A stretch of DNA of 64,000 bases, taken from NCBI RefSeq assembly GCF_029989365.1, contig NZ_JAPRAQ010000009.1, forward strand, positions 248,001 through 312,000, in the 5' to 3' direction. A program made the position numbers and the translations under genes. This DNA is from Bradyrhizobium sp. Arg816. Lineage in GTDB: Bacteria; Pseudomonadota; Alphaproteobacteria; Rhizobiales; Xanthobacteraceae. Positions 35,170 to 43,454 of this stretch are shown here, piece by piece (position 1 is the stretch's first letter; every line of letters starts with the position of its first letter). Below the pieces are notes generated by a model that did no database searches, was not told the DNA's origin, and was given only the letters and a program-made list of their open reading frames with translations.

Positions 35170-38100
35170 CTACGCCCCCACCACCACCGGCGCGAACACC
35201 ACCTCGATCAGCGTGCCGGAATTGGCCGCGCTCTTGATGTTGAACTGGGCGCGGTTGGCTTCGACCAGGGCCTTGGTCAATGACAGGCTCAGCGCCGAAC
35301 TGTCCGCGGCATCGCCGGGCGGGGGCGTGCGGAACGGCTCCATCGCGGCGGCGAGCTCGCGCTCGCTCAGGCCGTGGCCGGTGTCGCGGATGCGCAGGGC
35401 AATCTCGCCGCGGTCGGTGAGCGCGGTCGAGACGATGACCTGGCCGCCGGCGCTGGCGAGCCGGATCGAGTTCGAGATCAGATTCACAGTGATCTGCCGC
35501 ATCGCGCGCGCGTCCACGCTCACCTGCGGCAACGCATGCCCGAGCGAGGTGCGGATGATGATGCGCTCGCGGTTGGCCTGCGGCTGCATCACCGTGACGC
35601 AGGCTTCGACGAGATCGTTGAGGTTGAGGTTGGCGAAATTGAGATCGAGCTTGCCGGTCTCGATCCGTGACAGCTCCAGCAGGTCGTCGATGATGGTGAT
35701 GACGCGCTCGCCGGAGGCGCGGATGTCCTTCATGTATTCGCCGTAGCGCTCGTTGCCGAGCGTGCCGAAGCGCTCGGAGATCATCACCTCGGCGAAGCCG
35801 ATGATGGCGTTGAGCGGCGTGCGGATCTCGTGGCTGATCCGCGCCAGCATGTCGGCCTTGGCATTCGCCGCGCCGTCGGCGAGACGGCGGGCGTTCTTGA
35901 GCTCGCTCTCGCCCTTCTTGCTCTGCGAGAGGTCGCGGAACACGGCGAAGAAGTTCGGGCCGTCGGGCCTGGTGCGGCCCATGATCATGGCGAGCGGAAT
36001 CACGCCGCCCTTCTTCTCGCGTCCCAGCACCTCGCGGCCGTGGTCGAGCAGGCTCGCGATGTCCTGGCTCTTGAGGCTTTCGAGATAGTCGACCACGATT
36101 TGCTGGCTCTCCGGCGCGAACAGCGTCGCCAGGTTCCGTTGCATCAGCGCTTCGCCGTCATAGCCGAACAGCGCTTCCGCGCTGCGGTTGCAGGCGTGGA
36201 TGTTGCCTTCGGCATCGAACATCACGATGCCCTCGGCGGTGGTGTCGAGGATCGCGGCGAGATCCTCGGCGTCGGCATCGCCGGCCTCGGGCTCGAGCTC
36301 AGGCGCGTAGGGGAAGGATTCTGCGACGACGACAGGCGGCGCGACGATGGGCGCAGCAACGACTGTTGCCGCTTGCGGCAGCGCGCAGATCAGCGCATGT
36401 GCGCTCGCGCCGTCCCAGTCGATCGTATGCAGATGCGCTTCAGTGGTCGGAAGCGGCTCTTGGCCGTTGGCGAGCGTCGCGCTGATCGTCACCGGCGTGC
36501 CGGCTTGCGACGTGCTGCTGGCCGACGACACGCCCGGTTCGACATAGAGCGCATCGAGCCCGCCGGCATCCTCCAGCGCGCCCAGGCTGGAATAGCCCAT
36601 GCGCGCGAGGAAGGCGGGGTTGGCGTAGAGCAGCCGGTCGAGCCGGTAGATCAGCATGCCCGTCGGCACGAGGTCGAGCAGCGCGCGGTCGCGCACGCTG
36701 TGGCCCTGCGCAGGCGGCGCGGGTTCGGTCAGCCATTCGGCCATCGCGAGAGGCGCCTCAGGCTCCGGCATCGGAGGTTCGGGCGCACTCTCCGCGGCCG
36801 GCGGCTCGGAGGTGCCAGCTGCGATCGTCTCGCGTTCGCGGTCGAGGCGCTCGGACAATTGCCGGGCAAGCTCGTTGAACGCGCTGTTCTCGACCGGAGT
36901 CAGCGTCGGCGATCTCTGATCACTGGGTGATCTGACATCGCCGGGCGGGCGGAACGGCACGACATTGGGAGGCGTTTCCACGGATGTTTCCGGATCGGTT
37001 GGATGTGAATTCGCGTCGGCTACGGGTTCGGGCAGTTCGGGTTCAGGTGTCGGCTCAGGCTTAGGCTCGGGTGCGGGCGGCTCGCTCGGCGGAGGCGGTG
37101 CCTCCGCCACGGGCTCCGGCTCGGGCTCGACGACGTCGGCGGAGAGGCCGTGCTGTGCGGGCGGCGCGGCGAACTGCTCAAAGCGCCTGAGCGCATCGAG
37201 CCGGTTCAGCCCGTCGAGATCGCGGCAGACGCCAAAACCCCTGAAGCCCGCGAAATTGCGCTCGCGGTCGTAGACCGGCAGGCCCGCGAGTTCGACCGGC
37301 AGATGCTCGCCGCCATCGGCCGGCCAGTTCACGGTGATCCCGGCCCAGGTGTCGTGGCTTGCAAGCGCCTGCGCGACGCGGCCATCGGGATCGAGCGCAA
37401 ATTCGTCGGCGATCTCGCGCCAGGGGCGGCCGAAGCCGGCGGCGGTGTGCGGGCCGATCAGGCGGATGAAGTCGCTGGTTGCGAGCACAAAGCGCCCCTG
37501 CGGATCCATCTGCCACAGGAAGCGCAGCGGATGCTGACGCGGTGCGGACGGCTCCGCTGATTGCGGTTCGACCATGGGTGAGCTGATCGGCGCGGCCTGC
37601 GGCGACACAATGGCCTCTCGCGGGTTTTCAACCGGAGTTTTGGGCGCGGCTTCGACCGCTTCGCCGGTCGTGTCCTGGACAGGTTCGCTCGCGGCGTGCG
37701 CGTCCGCGATCGTCTCTGATGGCGGGGTGGTCTCGGTCGGAGCCGGCGTTTCGACCGGCTCGGTGAAGGCGTCGAACAGTGCGATTTCGGATGCAGCCGC
37801 GTTCGACTGCGCAGGCTGCGCTTGGTCGGGCATCGCGGCCGCAGCGACCGGCCGCGGAGCGTCAGGCGCGGGCTGAACGGCTTGTTCGCGCGCGCTGTTC
37901 TCTTCGATATCGGGTGCCGCCGGCCGCGCGGCCGGCTCGATCAGCGCGACCAGACCGACATCGGCGCCGACGCCGACCCGTTGCAGCACCATCTGGCCGA
38001 TGCCGATCGGCGTCTCGGCGCGGCCTTTCGCCAGCGCATCGCTGCGGGCCTGGTCGAGGCCGGCATCGCCGAGATCGCGGAAGCCGAGCAGGGAGCGGGC

Positions 38101-38604
38101 GGCTTCGCTGGCGCCGACGAACAGGCCGTCGGGCGCGAACGCCGCCATCGGCACCCTGGCGCCCTCGACGAGACGATGCAGGCGTTCGACCAGCGGCATC
38201 GAGCGCAGCGTCGGATCCATCGCGGTGACGAGCACGCCGGAGCTGCCATCGGCGAAGTCGAGACGGGCGCAGGCGCAGGTCATCAGCATGCCCAGGCGGG
38301 CGCCGAAGCCGTGCAGCCGTTCCAGCCTGATCGCGCCGTTCGGCGACAATCGGCGCGCGAGCCGGGCGACCTGGCGGCGATGGCCGTCCGCCGGGCCGAA
38401 GGTTTTGTCCGCGAGTGCTGTGGCATGGGCCGCGCCAAACAGCCTTGCGCCGACCGGATTGGCCCAGAGCACGCGCGTGCCGTCGATCGACCAGAGCCAG
38501 GCGGGCAGCGGAGAGGTCGCGTGCACGGCCAGCCGGGGATCGCCCACGCCTCGCAACTGGAAATCCGAACTATTCATCCAACCGGCTTGCTTCTCGTCAC
38601 GCAT
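35170..38604 (-). CDS. Multi-PAS sensor histidine kinase, PdhS/PleC-like
   Basis: A 1144-residue kinase. There are no transmembrane segments. PAS-like domains start near residues 33, 358, 641 and 785, separated by long proline/glutamate-rich linkers (about 230-350 and 490-600). The HisKA domain carries the phosphorylated His925 in ARISHEIRTPLNAIIGFAEV. The catalytic domain has the N-box VNLISNSIRLA and G1 box RDTGHGLSE, but the G2 region reads SSALSLSLTKALVEANRA where GxGLG is expected. This layout, cytosolic with a large PAS region, resembles PdhS of Brucella, which acts on DivK in the CtrA network. Start ATG 38604 or 38577. It is convergent with the FAD monooxygenase. Confidence 0.85.
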   Translation of the reverse strand: MRDEKQAGWMNSSDFQLRGVGDPRLAVHATSPLPAWLWSIDGTRVLWANPVGARLFGAAHATALADKTFGPADGHRRQVARLARRLSPNGAIRLERLHGFGARLGMLMTCACARLDFADGSSGVLVTAMDPTLRSMPLVERLHRLVEGARVPMAAFAPDGLFVGASEAARSLLGFRDLGDAGLDQARSDALAKGRAETPIGIGQMVLQRVGVGADVGLVALIEPAARPAAPDIEENSAREQAVQPAPDAPRPVAAAAMPDQAQPAQSNAAASEIALFDAFTEPVETPAPTETTPPSETIADAHAASEPVQDTTGEAVEAAPKTPVENPREAIVSPQAAPISSPMVEPQSAEPSAPRQHPLRFLWQMDPQGRFVLATSDFIRLIGPHTAAGFGRPWREIADEFALDPDGRVAQALASHDTWAGITVNWPADGGEHLPVELAGLPVYDRERNFAGFRGFGVCRDLDGLNRLDALRRFEQFAAPPAQHGLSADVVEPEPEPVAEAPPPPSEPPAPEPKPEPTPEPELPEPVADANSHPTDPETSVETPPNVVPFRPPGDVRSPSDQRSPTLTPVENSAFNELARQLSERLDRERETIAAGTSEPPAAESAPEPPMPEPEAPLAMAEWLTEPAPPAQGHSVRDRALLDLVPTGMLIYRLDRLLYANPAFLARMGYSSLGALEDAGGLDALYVEPGVSSASSTSQAGTPVTISATLANGQEPLPTTEAHLHTIDWDGASAHALICALPQAATVVAAPIVAPPVVVAESFPYAPELEPEAGDADAEDLAAILDTTAEGIVMFDAEGNIHACNRSAEALFGYDGEALMQRNLATLFAPESQQIVVDYLESLKSQDIASLLDHGREVLGREKKGGVIPLAMIMGRTRPDGPNFFAVFRDLSQSKKGESELKNARRLADGAANAKADMLARISHEIRTPLNAIIGFAEVMISERFGTLGNERYGEYMKDIRASGERVITIIDDLLELSRIETGKLDLNFANLNLNDLVEACVTVMQPQANRERIIIRTSLGHALPQVSVDARAMRQITVNLISNSIRLASAGGQVIVSTALTDRGEIALRIRDTGHGLSERELAAAMEPFRTPPPGDAADSSALSLSLTKALVEANRAQFNIKSAANSGTLIEVVFAPVVVGA

Positions 38605-38786
38605 CTCGTGGGGCGGCTGCCGGGGAATGACAGCCTTAAGAAAGGGTTACTATCGCGCGCGGGCGCGGGCAGGTCCACGGCCCGGTCTACAGGTAGCAGC
38701 CTAAAGCCGCGATAACCTTAATCCAGATGAACCCGCAAGACCGTGGAGGCGTTGAATCCGCAGGATTCGCGACAGGAGTGGCAGCC

Positions 38787-39422
38787 ATGACCGATCAGGC
38801 ACATAAGCGTTTCGAGCTACCGCCGGCGATGCGGTCCATGGCGGAATCCAGCTTCCAGCAGGCGCGCGAGGCATTCGAGAAGCTTCTCGCCAACGCCGAA
38901 ACTGCCGCCGGCTCGCTCGAGGAGCGGCGCGCGAGCATGCGCGCCGGCGCCAAGGACGTCGGCGCCAGGGCGATCGCCTTTGCCGAAACCAATGTGCAGG
39001 CCTCGCTCGACTACGCCCAGTCGCTGGTTCACGCCAAGGACCTCTCCGAGGTGATGCGGCTGTACAGCGAATATGTGCAGGCCCAGATGCGGACGCTGGC
39101 CGAACAGGCCAGCGAAATGGGCCAGATCGTCAGCCGCGCCGCGATGGATGCGACCAGGCCCCAGCCCGAGCCTAAGCCCGAGCCCGAGACCAAGCCCGAG
39201 GCCAAGCCCGAGCCCAAGTCCGAACCCACGTTCGAGGCCAAGTCCGAGCCCGAACCCGAGCCTAAGCCCGAGCCCAAGTCCGAGACCAAGTCCGAGACCA
39301 AGCCCGAACCCACGTTCGAGGCCAAGTCCGAGCCCAAGCCCGAGCTCGAGCCCGAGCCCGAGCCCGAATCCAAGCCCAAGCCCAAGTCGAAGCCCAAATC
39401 CAAGCCCAAGTCCAAGCACTAG
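38787..39422 (+). CDS. Phasin-family protein with PEPK-repeat tail
   Basis: A 211-residue protein. Residues about 1-125 form a phasin domain: AESSFQQAREAFEKLLANAE, then coiled-coil helices with FAETNVQASLDYAQSLVHAKDLSEVM. Residues about 126-211 are an imperfect tandem of PEPKPEPE, KSEP and TFEAKSEP units, very rich in Pro, Glu, Lys and Ser. Phasins coat PHB granules; the tail could bind DNA or other granule proteins, as with PhaF-like proteins, but this tail is not the Ala-Lys type. ATG 38787 fits the phasin start. Confidence 0.75.
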   Translation: MTDQAHKRFELPPAMRSMAESSFQQAREAFEKLLANAETAAGSLEERRASMRAGAKDVGARAIAFAETNVQASLDYAQSLVHAKDLSEVMRLYSEYVQAQMRTLAEQASEMGQIVSRAAMDATRPQPEPKPEPETKPEAKPEPKSEPTFEAKSEPEPEPKPEPKSETKSETKPEPTFEAKSEPKPELEPEPEPESKPKPKSKPKSKPKSKH

Positions 39423-39823
39423 CGCCCCGCCGCGGATGTCATTCCGGGGCGCGACGAAGTCGCGAGTGATGATGCGCAATTGCGCATTTGGGAAACCATT
39501 TGCCCACGGACTCTGCGGCCCGATGGATTCCGGGCTCCTGCGCATGAAATGTCGGAGGCGATATCCCGCTTGAGGCACTGAGATACCTCAACCATGGGTT
39601 CCCCTGGTGAGGAACCTCATCCTGACCGCGATTAAATTTCGCGCCGCAGCCCGGATCACGTTTGCGTTGCACAATGTTGACATCTTGGGCAGCGATAGTG
39701 ATGGGCGCTGGGCGAGCCATCTTTTTGTATCGCGTTCCAGTCTTCGTTCCCGCTGAATTTGAGGCCTAGGTCGGGGCCGGCGGGAAGGCTCACTCCATTT
39801 TTTCATTAGCGTGAGGGACTACC
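39423..39823. other. 400-base gap between the two phasin genes
   Basis: No supported gene. The left part (39437-39560) holds a decayed dispersed repeat (ATTCCGGGGCGCGACGAAG). The right part has an A/T-richer leader with TTGCGTTGCACAATGTTGAC (39661-39680), which could hold the phasin promoter. Confidence 0.4.
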
Positions 39824-40258
39824 ATGACAGCTGCGACTGATCCGTTTTCTGCCTCGATCATTCCGTTCGAGGTCCCCGAGCAGATGCGTGCGTTCGCCGA
39901 AAAGGGCGTGTCGCAGGCCCGCGAGAGCTACGCCAAGTTCAAGGACGCGGCCGAGACCCACAACGGCACCGTCGAGGCCGTGTTCACCTCCGCCAACAAG
40001 GGCGCGAGCGAGTACACCGCCAAGCTGGTGGAGTTCATGAAGGCCAACACTAGCGCCCAGCTGGACTTCGCCCAGCAGCTGTTCGGCCTCAAGTCGCCGG
40101 CGGAAGCGCTGGAGCTGTGGACCGGCCACACCCGCACCCAGCTGGAGACCTTCCAGTCCCAGGCCAAGGAGCTGGTCGAGCTCGCCCAGCGCGTCGCCGC
40201 CGAGACTGCCGAGCCGATCAAGGCCTCTGCCTCGAAGCTCTACAAGCCCGCCGCCTGA
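39824..40258 (+). CDS. Phasin
   Basis: A 144-residue classical phasin without signal peptide. Motifs are MRAFAEKGVSQARESYAKFKDAAETHNGT and the central TSAQLDFAQQLFGLKSPAEALELW, all helical, followed by QAKELVELAQRVAAETAEPI. It coats polyhydroxybutyrate granules. GAGGG precedes ATG 39824, and a terminator follows the stop after 26 bases. The paralogue at 38787 shares the first domain. Confidence 0.88.
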   Translation: MTAATDPFSASIIPFEVPEQMRAFAEKGVSQARESYAKFKDAAETHNGTVEAVFTSANKGASEYTAKLVEFMKANTSAQLDFAQQLFGLKSPAEALELWTGHTRTQLETFQSQAKELVELAQRVAAETAEPIKASASKLYKPAA

Positions 40259-40283
40259 TCAGGCCGGGTCGTTCAAGTTAAGA

Positions 40284-40308
40284 AACCCGGGCCTAGAGCC
40301 CGGGTTTT
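40284..40308 (+). terminator. Rho-independent terminator of the phasin gene
   Basis: AACCCGGGC and GCCCGGGTT pair around a short loop and TTT follows. Confidence 0.85.
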
Positions 40309-40449
40309 GCTTTGGAAATAACCTCGTCGGAAGCGCGATTCTCGGGTTTTGCGGCCTTGCCAAAAACGCCCGTTGCACCTAGTTTCCGCCCCGTCCAGCC
40401 CCCCTTAGGTCGACGGCCCGTCCAGGCGCCCAAGGCGGCTCGCAAGGAT

Positions 40450-40526
40450 GCAGTTGTAGCTCAGTTGGTTAGAGCGCCTGTCTGTGGAACAGGAGGTCGG
40501 TGGTTCGAGCCCACCCAACTGTACCA
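40450..40526 (+). tRNA. tRNA-His (GTG)
   Basis: A 77-base tRNA with encoded CCA at 40524-40526. Acceptor GCAGTTG/CAACTGT (first pair G-U), D arm GCTC-GAGC, anticodon stem CCTGT/ACAGG with loop CTGTGGA and anticodon GTG at 40484-40486, T arm GGTGG-TTCGAGC-CCACC. No G-1 is encoded and the discriminator is A73, the alphaproteobacterial form of tRNA-His. Mobile-element genes start right after it, so its 3' half is the likely attachment site. Confidence 0.97.
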
Positions 40527-40655
40527 GCGAAATCAATAGTTTACTCTAGCCTTCGCGCGAAGGCAGCGGCTGCTAGCTACCATCTAGCTACCGCGGCGAC
40601 GGAAACGCGGTCTGGTGCTGGAAAAAGTAACCAGTAACGGTGATCGTGAGTTCTA

Positions 40656-40926
40656 AAGACAGGAGCATCCGCTGAGTGGCGGGCCCCTACCGAGCATCTC
40701 TTCAAGAACGGATTGGCAGACGGCTCGCTCCCCGAAGCGGCGTTTCGTCAATATCTCGTTCACGACTACTTGTTCCTCGTGGAGTTTGCTCGCGCCTACG
40801 CGTTCTCCGTCTACAAGTCGCCCAAACTTGCCGACATGCGTGAAGCATGCGGCCGGCCGTTCGGCCATCCTTGATATCGAGATGAACCTGCATGTTAAGC
40901 TTTGTGCCGGTTGGGTCTATCCCTAG
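40656..40926 (+). pseudogene. TenA-family (thiaminase II-like) gene remnant
   Basis: One frame reads EWRAPTEHLFKNGLADGSLP and FRQYLVHDYLFLVEFARAYA, then KSPKLADMREA, the N-terminal half of TenA. It stops after a frameshift near 40850; the next frame continues SAILDIEMNLHVKLCAGW and then stops at 40926. The N-terminus and the whole C-terminal half are missing. TenA recycles thiamin pyrimidine; this copy is dead. Confidence 0.75.
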
Positions 40927-41003
40927 CTGTGCCCGCCGTTGTGGCGGTCGTCGCGAACAACGCCTCCCTCCCGCGCTGTCTTCGGCGTTAAGTCTGTGAG
41001 ATT

Positions 41004-41098
41004 GTTCTGAAGCTGAAAGACGGCAAGATCACCGAGGAAATCGGGACGACGGCGTCACCGCGCTGCAGCAACTCGGGCTGATCAAGCTTGCCGCTTAG
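41004..41098 (+). pseudogene. SnoaL/NTF2-like gene end, remnant
   Basis: VLKLKDGKITEEIG then, after a one-base frameshift at about 41045, DDGVTALQQLGLIKLAA and a stop. This is the end of a SnoaL-like (nuclear transport factor 2) polypeptide. No start or N-terminal part is present. Confidence 0.55.
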
Positions 41099-41226
41099 CT
41101 ACGACAAGCGAATAGCCGGCCTTCCTGATTGCTGTCTCGAAGGCCAGCAATGGCGACACGTCAGTGCCATCGTTCAATGCCGGTCTCTATCGCACCAGCG
41201 ATCGGGCTCTCCTACATTGCTTGTTC

Positions 41227-41670
41227 ATGCCTGAAACCTTCTGCTGGGCAGTATTCGCGCTCGCGATTCACGCATTGCCGTTCTTCGTCGGCACGACCGT
41301 GGGGATCTATTTATTTCAAGCCGGAGCAGGTCCGGTCGGTGCCATCGTCGTTGGCTTCGTTACGGCCGGTTTCACATTCGTGATCGGACGGTACGCCTTC
41401 TCCGCCGCGTGCTCTCCGATCGTGCGCCTGGTCATTGGGTTACTATTCGCGGTTCCGGCTGCACGCGTCGGCTATGGTGTGACCCTTGCCCTTGGACACC
41501 TCGGTATTCCCGAGGGATCGTGGCAGGAGTCTTTCGCCATGCTTGGGGCCATCGCAGTCGGGGGAATCGCTTGGGCAAACGTGTCGATGCAGACCGGCTC
41601 CTCTGTCAGAGATGGCGTTGTACTCAGCCCTATCCATCCACCGAATGGGATGACGACCGCGGGCGGGTGA
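41227..41670 (+). CDS. Membrane protein of the mobile element
   Basis: A 147-residue protein with four hydrophobic segments: FALAIHALPFFVGTTVGIYLF, GAIVVGFVTAGFTFVIG, LVIGLLFAVPAARVGYGVTL and FAMLGAIAVGGIAWANV. It has no signal peptide or enzyme motif. Proteins of this look are found near DUF736 genes in rhizobial integrative elements, so it is probably element-borne and not chromosomal. No clear ribosome site precedes ATG 41227. Function unknown. Confidence 0.6.
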   Translation: MPETFCWAVFALAIHALPFFVGTTVGIYLFQAGAGPVGAIVVGFVTAGFTFVIGRYAFSAACSPIVRLVIGLLFAVPAARVGYGVTLALGHLGIPEGSWQESFAMLGAIAVGGIAWANVSMQTGSSVRDGVVLSPIHPPNGMTTAGG

Positions 41671-42197
41671 CGTTGCGTGTCTGCTCTATCTTGGTTGGTA
41701 TGACGCGGATACAGGGCGACCTTGCTGATCGCGACATCGCGATCCTCTCTCACGCTTCGATTGAGCCGGGTGATCTCGTCGGCAGACTGCTCCCGCGGTT
41801 GCTGGCGGGTACGCTGGATTCTGTCGGTTCGGAGCACGGGTCGCCTTTATGTACGCCAGGTTTCCTTTTCCTTCGCCGGGAATGTGGGGCTTCTTGTTTG
41901 AACCGATCGTTCGCTGGCACGTCTCCAAGATGCTGTTCAGCGCACGCGAGCACCTGGCCTCTCATTGGCTTGATCTGGCCGAAGGCCGGCTACGCCTCGA
42001 TCGCCTGAACCGCAACGGCGGCGGGGAGACTTTCTTCCCCTGGGCTTCGCCCATTCCTCGCGAGGCAAGAAAGTCTCCCCGCAGCCATCCTCCGCTGCGC
42101 TGCGGCCCAAACGGGTGCGGCGTCGATCGCCTTCGGCTTTCAGATCGCCATCGAGGCCGCGGTGGTCGCGGGCTCGGAAACAGCAAGGAGAAGTGAC
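41671..42197. other. Gene-poor interval before DUF736
   Basis: No frame here shows a recognisable protein. The stretch contains the long hairpin at 42021-42082 and the leader of the DUF736 gene. The segment 41849-42196 is an open frame with atypical arginine-rich composition and is probably spurious. Confidence 0.4.
42021..42082. repeat. Perfect 16-bp inverted repeat (stable hairpin) upstream of DUF736
   Basis: GCGGGGAGACTTTCTT at 42021-42036 and its exact reverse complement at 42067-42082 enclose a 30-base loop with a further TCGCGA self-pairing. It lies 115 bases before the DUF736 gene, outside any recognised gene. A terminator, a regulatory RNA stem or part of a transfer origin are possible readings. 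Confidence 0.7.
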
Positions 42198-42521
42198 ATG
42201 GCTAACATCGGTTCATTCAAGAAGTCCGGCCAGGAATTCCAAGGCGAGATCGTCACCCTGAGCCTCCAGACCAAGGGCGTCCGCATCGTCCCCGAGACCG
42301 ACCGGACCAACGACAACGCCCCAAGCCACCGGGTCTACGTCGGTCGCGCCGAGATCGGGGCCGCCTGGTCGAAGCGCTCCAACGAGGGCCGCGATTATCT
42401 CTCGGTCAAGCTGGACGATCCGAGCTTCAACGCTCCGATCTACGCCAATCTCTTCGACGACGAAGACGCCGAGACCTACACCCTGATCTGGTCCCGCAGC
42501 CGCAAGCCCAACGGCGACTGA
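42198..42521 (+). CDS. DUF736 family protein
   Basis: A 107-residue protein with the family start MANIGSFKKSGQEFQGEIVT and the GRAEIGAAWSKRSNEGRDYL block, ending LIWSRSRKPNGD. DUF736 genes are a hallmark of Rhizobiales integrative elements and lie beside DUF2285 and HTH genes. AAGGAG precedes ATG 42198. Function unknown. Confidence 0.9.
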   Translation: MANIGSFKKSGQEFQGEIVTLSLQTKGVRIVPETDRTNDNAPSHRVYVGRAEIGAAWSKRSNEGRDYLSVKLDDPSFNAPIYANLFDDEDAETYTLIWSRSRKPNGD

Positions 42522-42582
42522 CCGGACCGAGTGCAGCGCCCCGCTCATCCGGCGGGGCGCTCTACGGCCGCCTTCAAGCAGC

Positions 42583-42810
42583 CTACGATTTGCTCCCCCG
42601 CCCAGCTCGCTTGAGCAGGTCTCCCGGATCCGCTCCCAATGCTTCGGCAATTTGGCCGAGCACGGTGACGCTTGCCGATACATCGCCGCGTTCGATGGCG
42701 CCGACGTACCGGGCGCTCAAGCCCGCGCGGTCGGCCAGCACCTCTTGCGTCATTTTTAGATCGTGGCGTTTCCGACGCAGGTTCACTGCCATAATCTCTT
42801 TGAGATCCAT
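42583..42810 (-). CDS. XRE-family helix-turn-helix regulator of the element
   Basis: A 75-residue single-domain Cro/CI-like repressor. The HTH reads RKRHDLKMTQEVLADRAGLS then ARYVGAIERGDVSASVTVLG; the rest is a short basic tail. It starts at ATG 42810 and faces away from DUF736. Two identical palindromes lie 22 bases upstream of its start, so it is probably autoregulated and controls the neighbouring element genes. Confidence 0.85.
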   Translation of the reverse strand: MDLKEIMAVNLRRKRHDLKMTQEVLADRAGLSARYVGAIERGDVSASVTVLGQIAEALGADPGDLLKRAGRGSKS

Positions 42811-42831
42811 AGCGACAGGGGAACCTGAACC

Positions 42832-42860
42832 GGAACGATCGTTCTAGGAACGATCGTTCC
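42832..42860. promoter_or_regulatory. Doubled palindromic operator of the XRE regulator
   Basis: Two copies of the perfect palindrome GGAACGATCGTTC, separated by TA, lie upstream of the regulator. Each is a two-fold symmetric site of the size expected for a Cro/CI dimer; the pair could bind two dimers side by side. The site lies between the divergent regulator and the genes to the right. Confidence 0.7.
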
Positions 42861-43034
42861 TATTCGTCATCAGATATGCTATTCCATGTGACGTCGAGCA
42901 CCGCCCTTCAAGTGCTTGCCGCTTGCAATCCGGAGCCGCCAAGCAAGGTGACTGTCTTTGTCGGAGGATTTCTGAAAGAGGAGCAGTGTTGCCAAGGCGG
43001 GCTAGTTTGCGGCCGTACTATGGCGTAAACTTTC

Positions 43035-43292
43035 TTGCCTTCTCAAAACGGAAATGTGCAAAAACCACCATTAGACCCAGACGTGGCCGACAGTGCCGCG
43101 GACGATAAGACGCTGGCGCTCTATGACGAGCAGCACGTCGTCACGTACACGCGTCTTTTGCAGGCGGAGAGCGAGGGGGCGGACTGGCGAGAGGTCGCGC
43201 GAAAAGTCTTGAACGCATACGACAGCCATGTGGTGCGCGCGAAATGGGTTACTGAAGAGGGACGTCTGTTGCGTGGTGCGGGCTCAAACTAG
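43035..43292 (+). CDS. Short element-borne protein (ICE small protein)
   Basis: An 85-residue frame whose body (ALYDEQHVVTYTRLLQAESE then GADWREVARKVLNAYDSHVV) looks like a small protein often found beside DUF2285 genes in rhizobial elements. Start codon uncertain: TTG 43035, GTG 43056 or GTG 43083. The usual family runs about 20 residues longer in the middle, so an internal deletion is possible. Function unknown. Confidence 0.45.
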   Translation: MPSQNGNVQKPPLDPDVADSAADDKTLALYDEQHVVTYTRLLQAESEGADWREVARKVLNAYDSHVVRAKWVTEEGRLLRGAGSN

Positions 43293-43454
43293 AAGATTTC
43301 ACTGACCAAATGTCCGTCGAGAGTACATTTTTCTTCGACGCGATGGGGTCATCCCGGAGCACCACCCGGTGCCAAAGTAGGGGCTTCCTACAACCCAATC
43401 GTTCAGAATTATTGCGCCGCAATCCTCGTTAGCTGTGCGAAAGGTGCGGACGCA

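Noticed and set aside
38817..39578. Minus-strand frame with LGLGLG repeats
   Set aside because: It is the antisense of the PEPK repeat tail of the phasin gene; the repeat alone produces it.
39661..39680. TTGCGTTGCACAA before the phasin gene as a PhaR operator
   Set aside because: Resembles TGC-rich PhaR sites only loosely and no phaR is in the window, so it is not listed as a site.
41849..42196. A 115-codon frame before DUF736
   Set aside because: It runs through the 16-bp hairpin and becomes Arg/Gly-rich; no family match could be seen.
42888..43028. A 46-codon frame with GTG start and four cysteines
   Set aside because: No ribosome site, no recognised family, and it lies in a decayed stretch; chance cannot be excluded.
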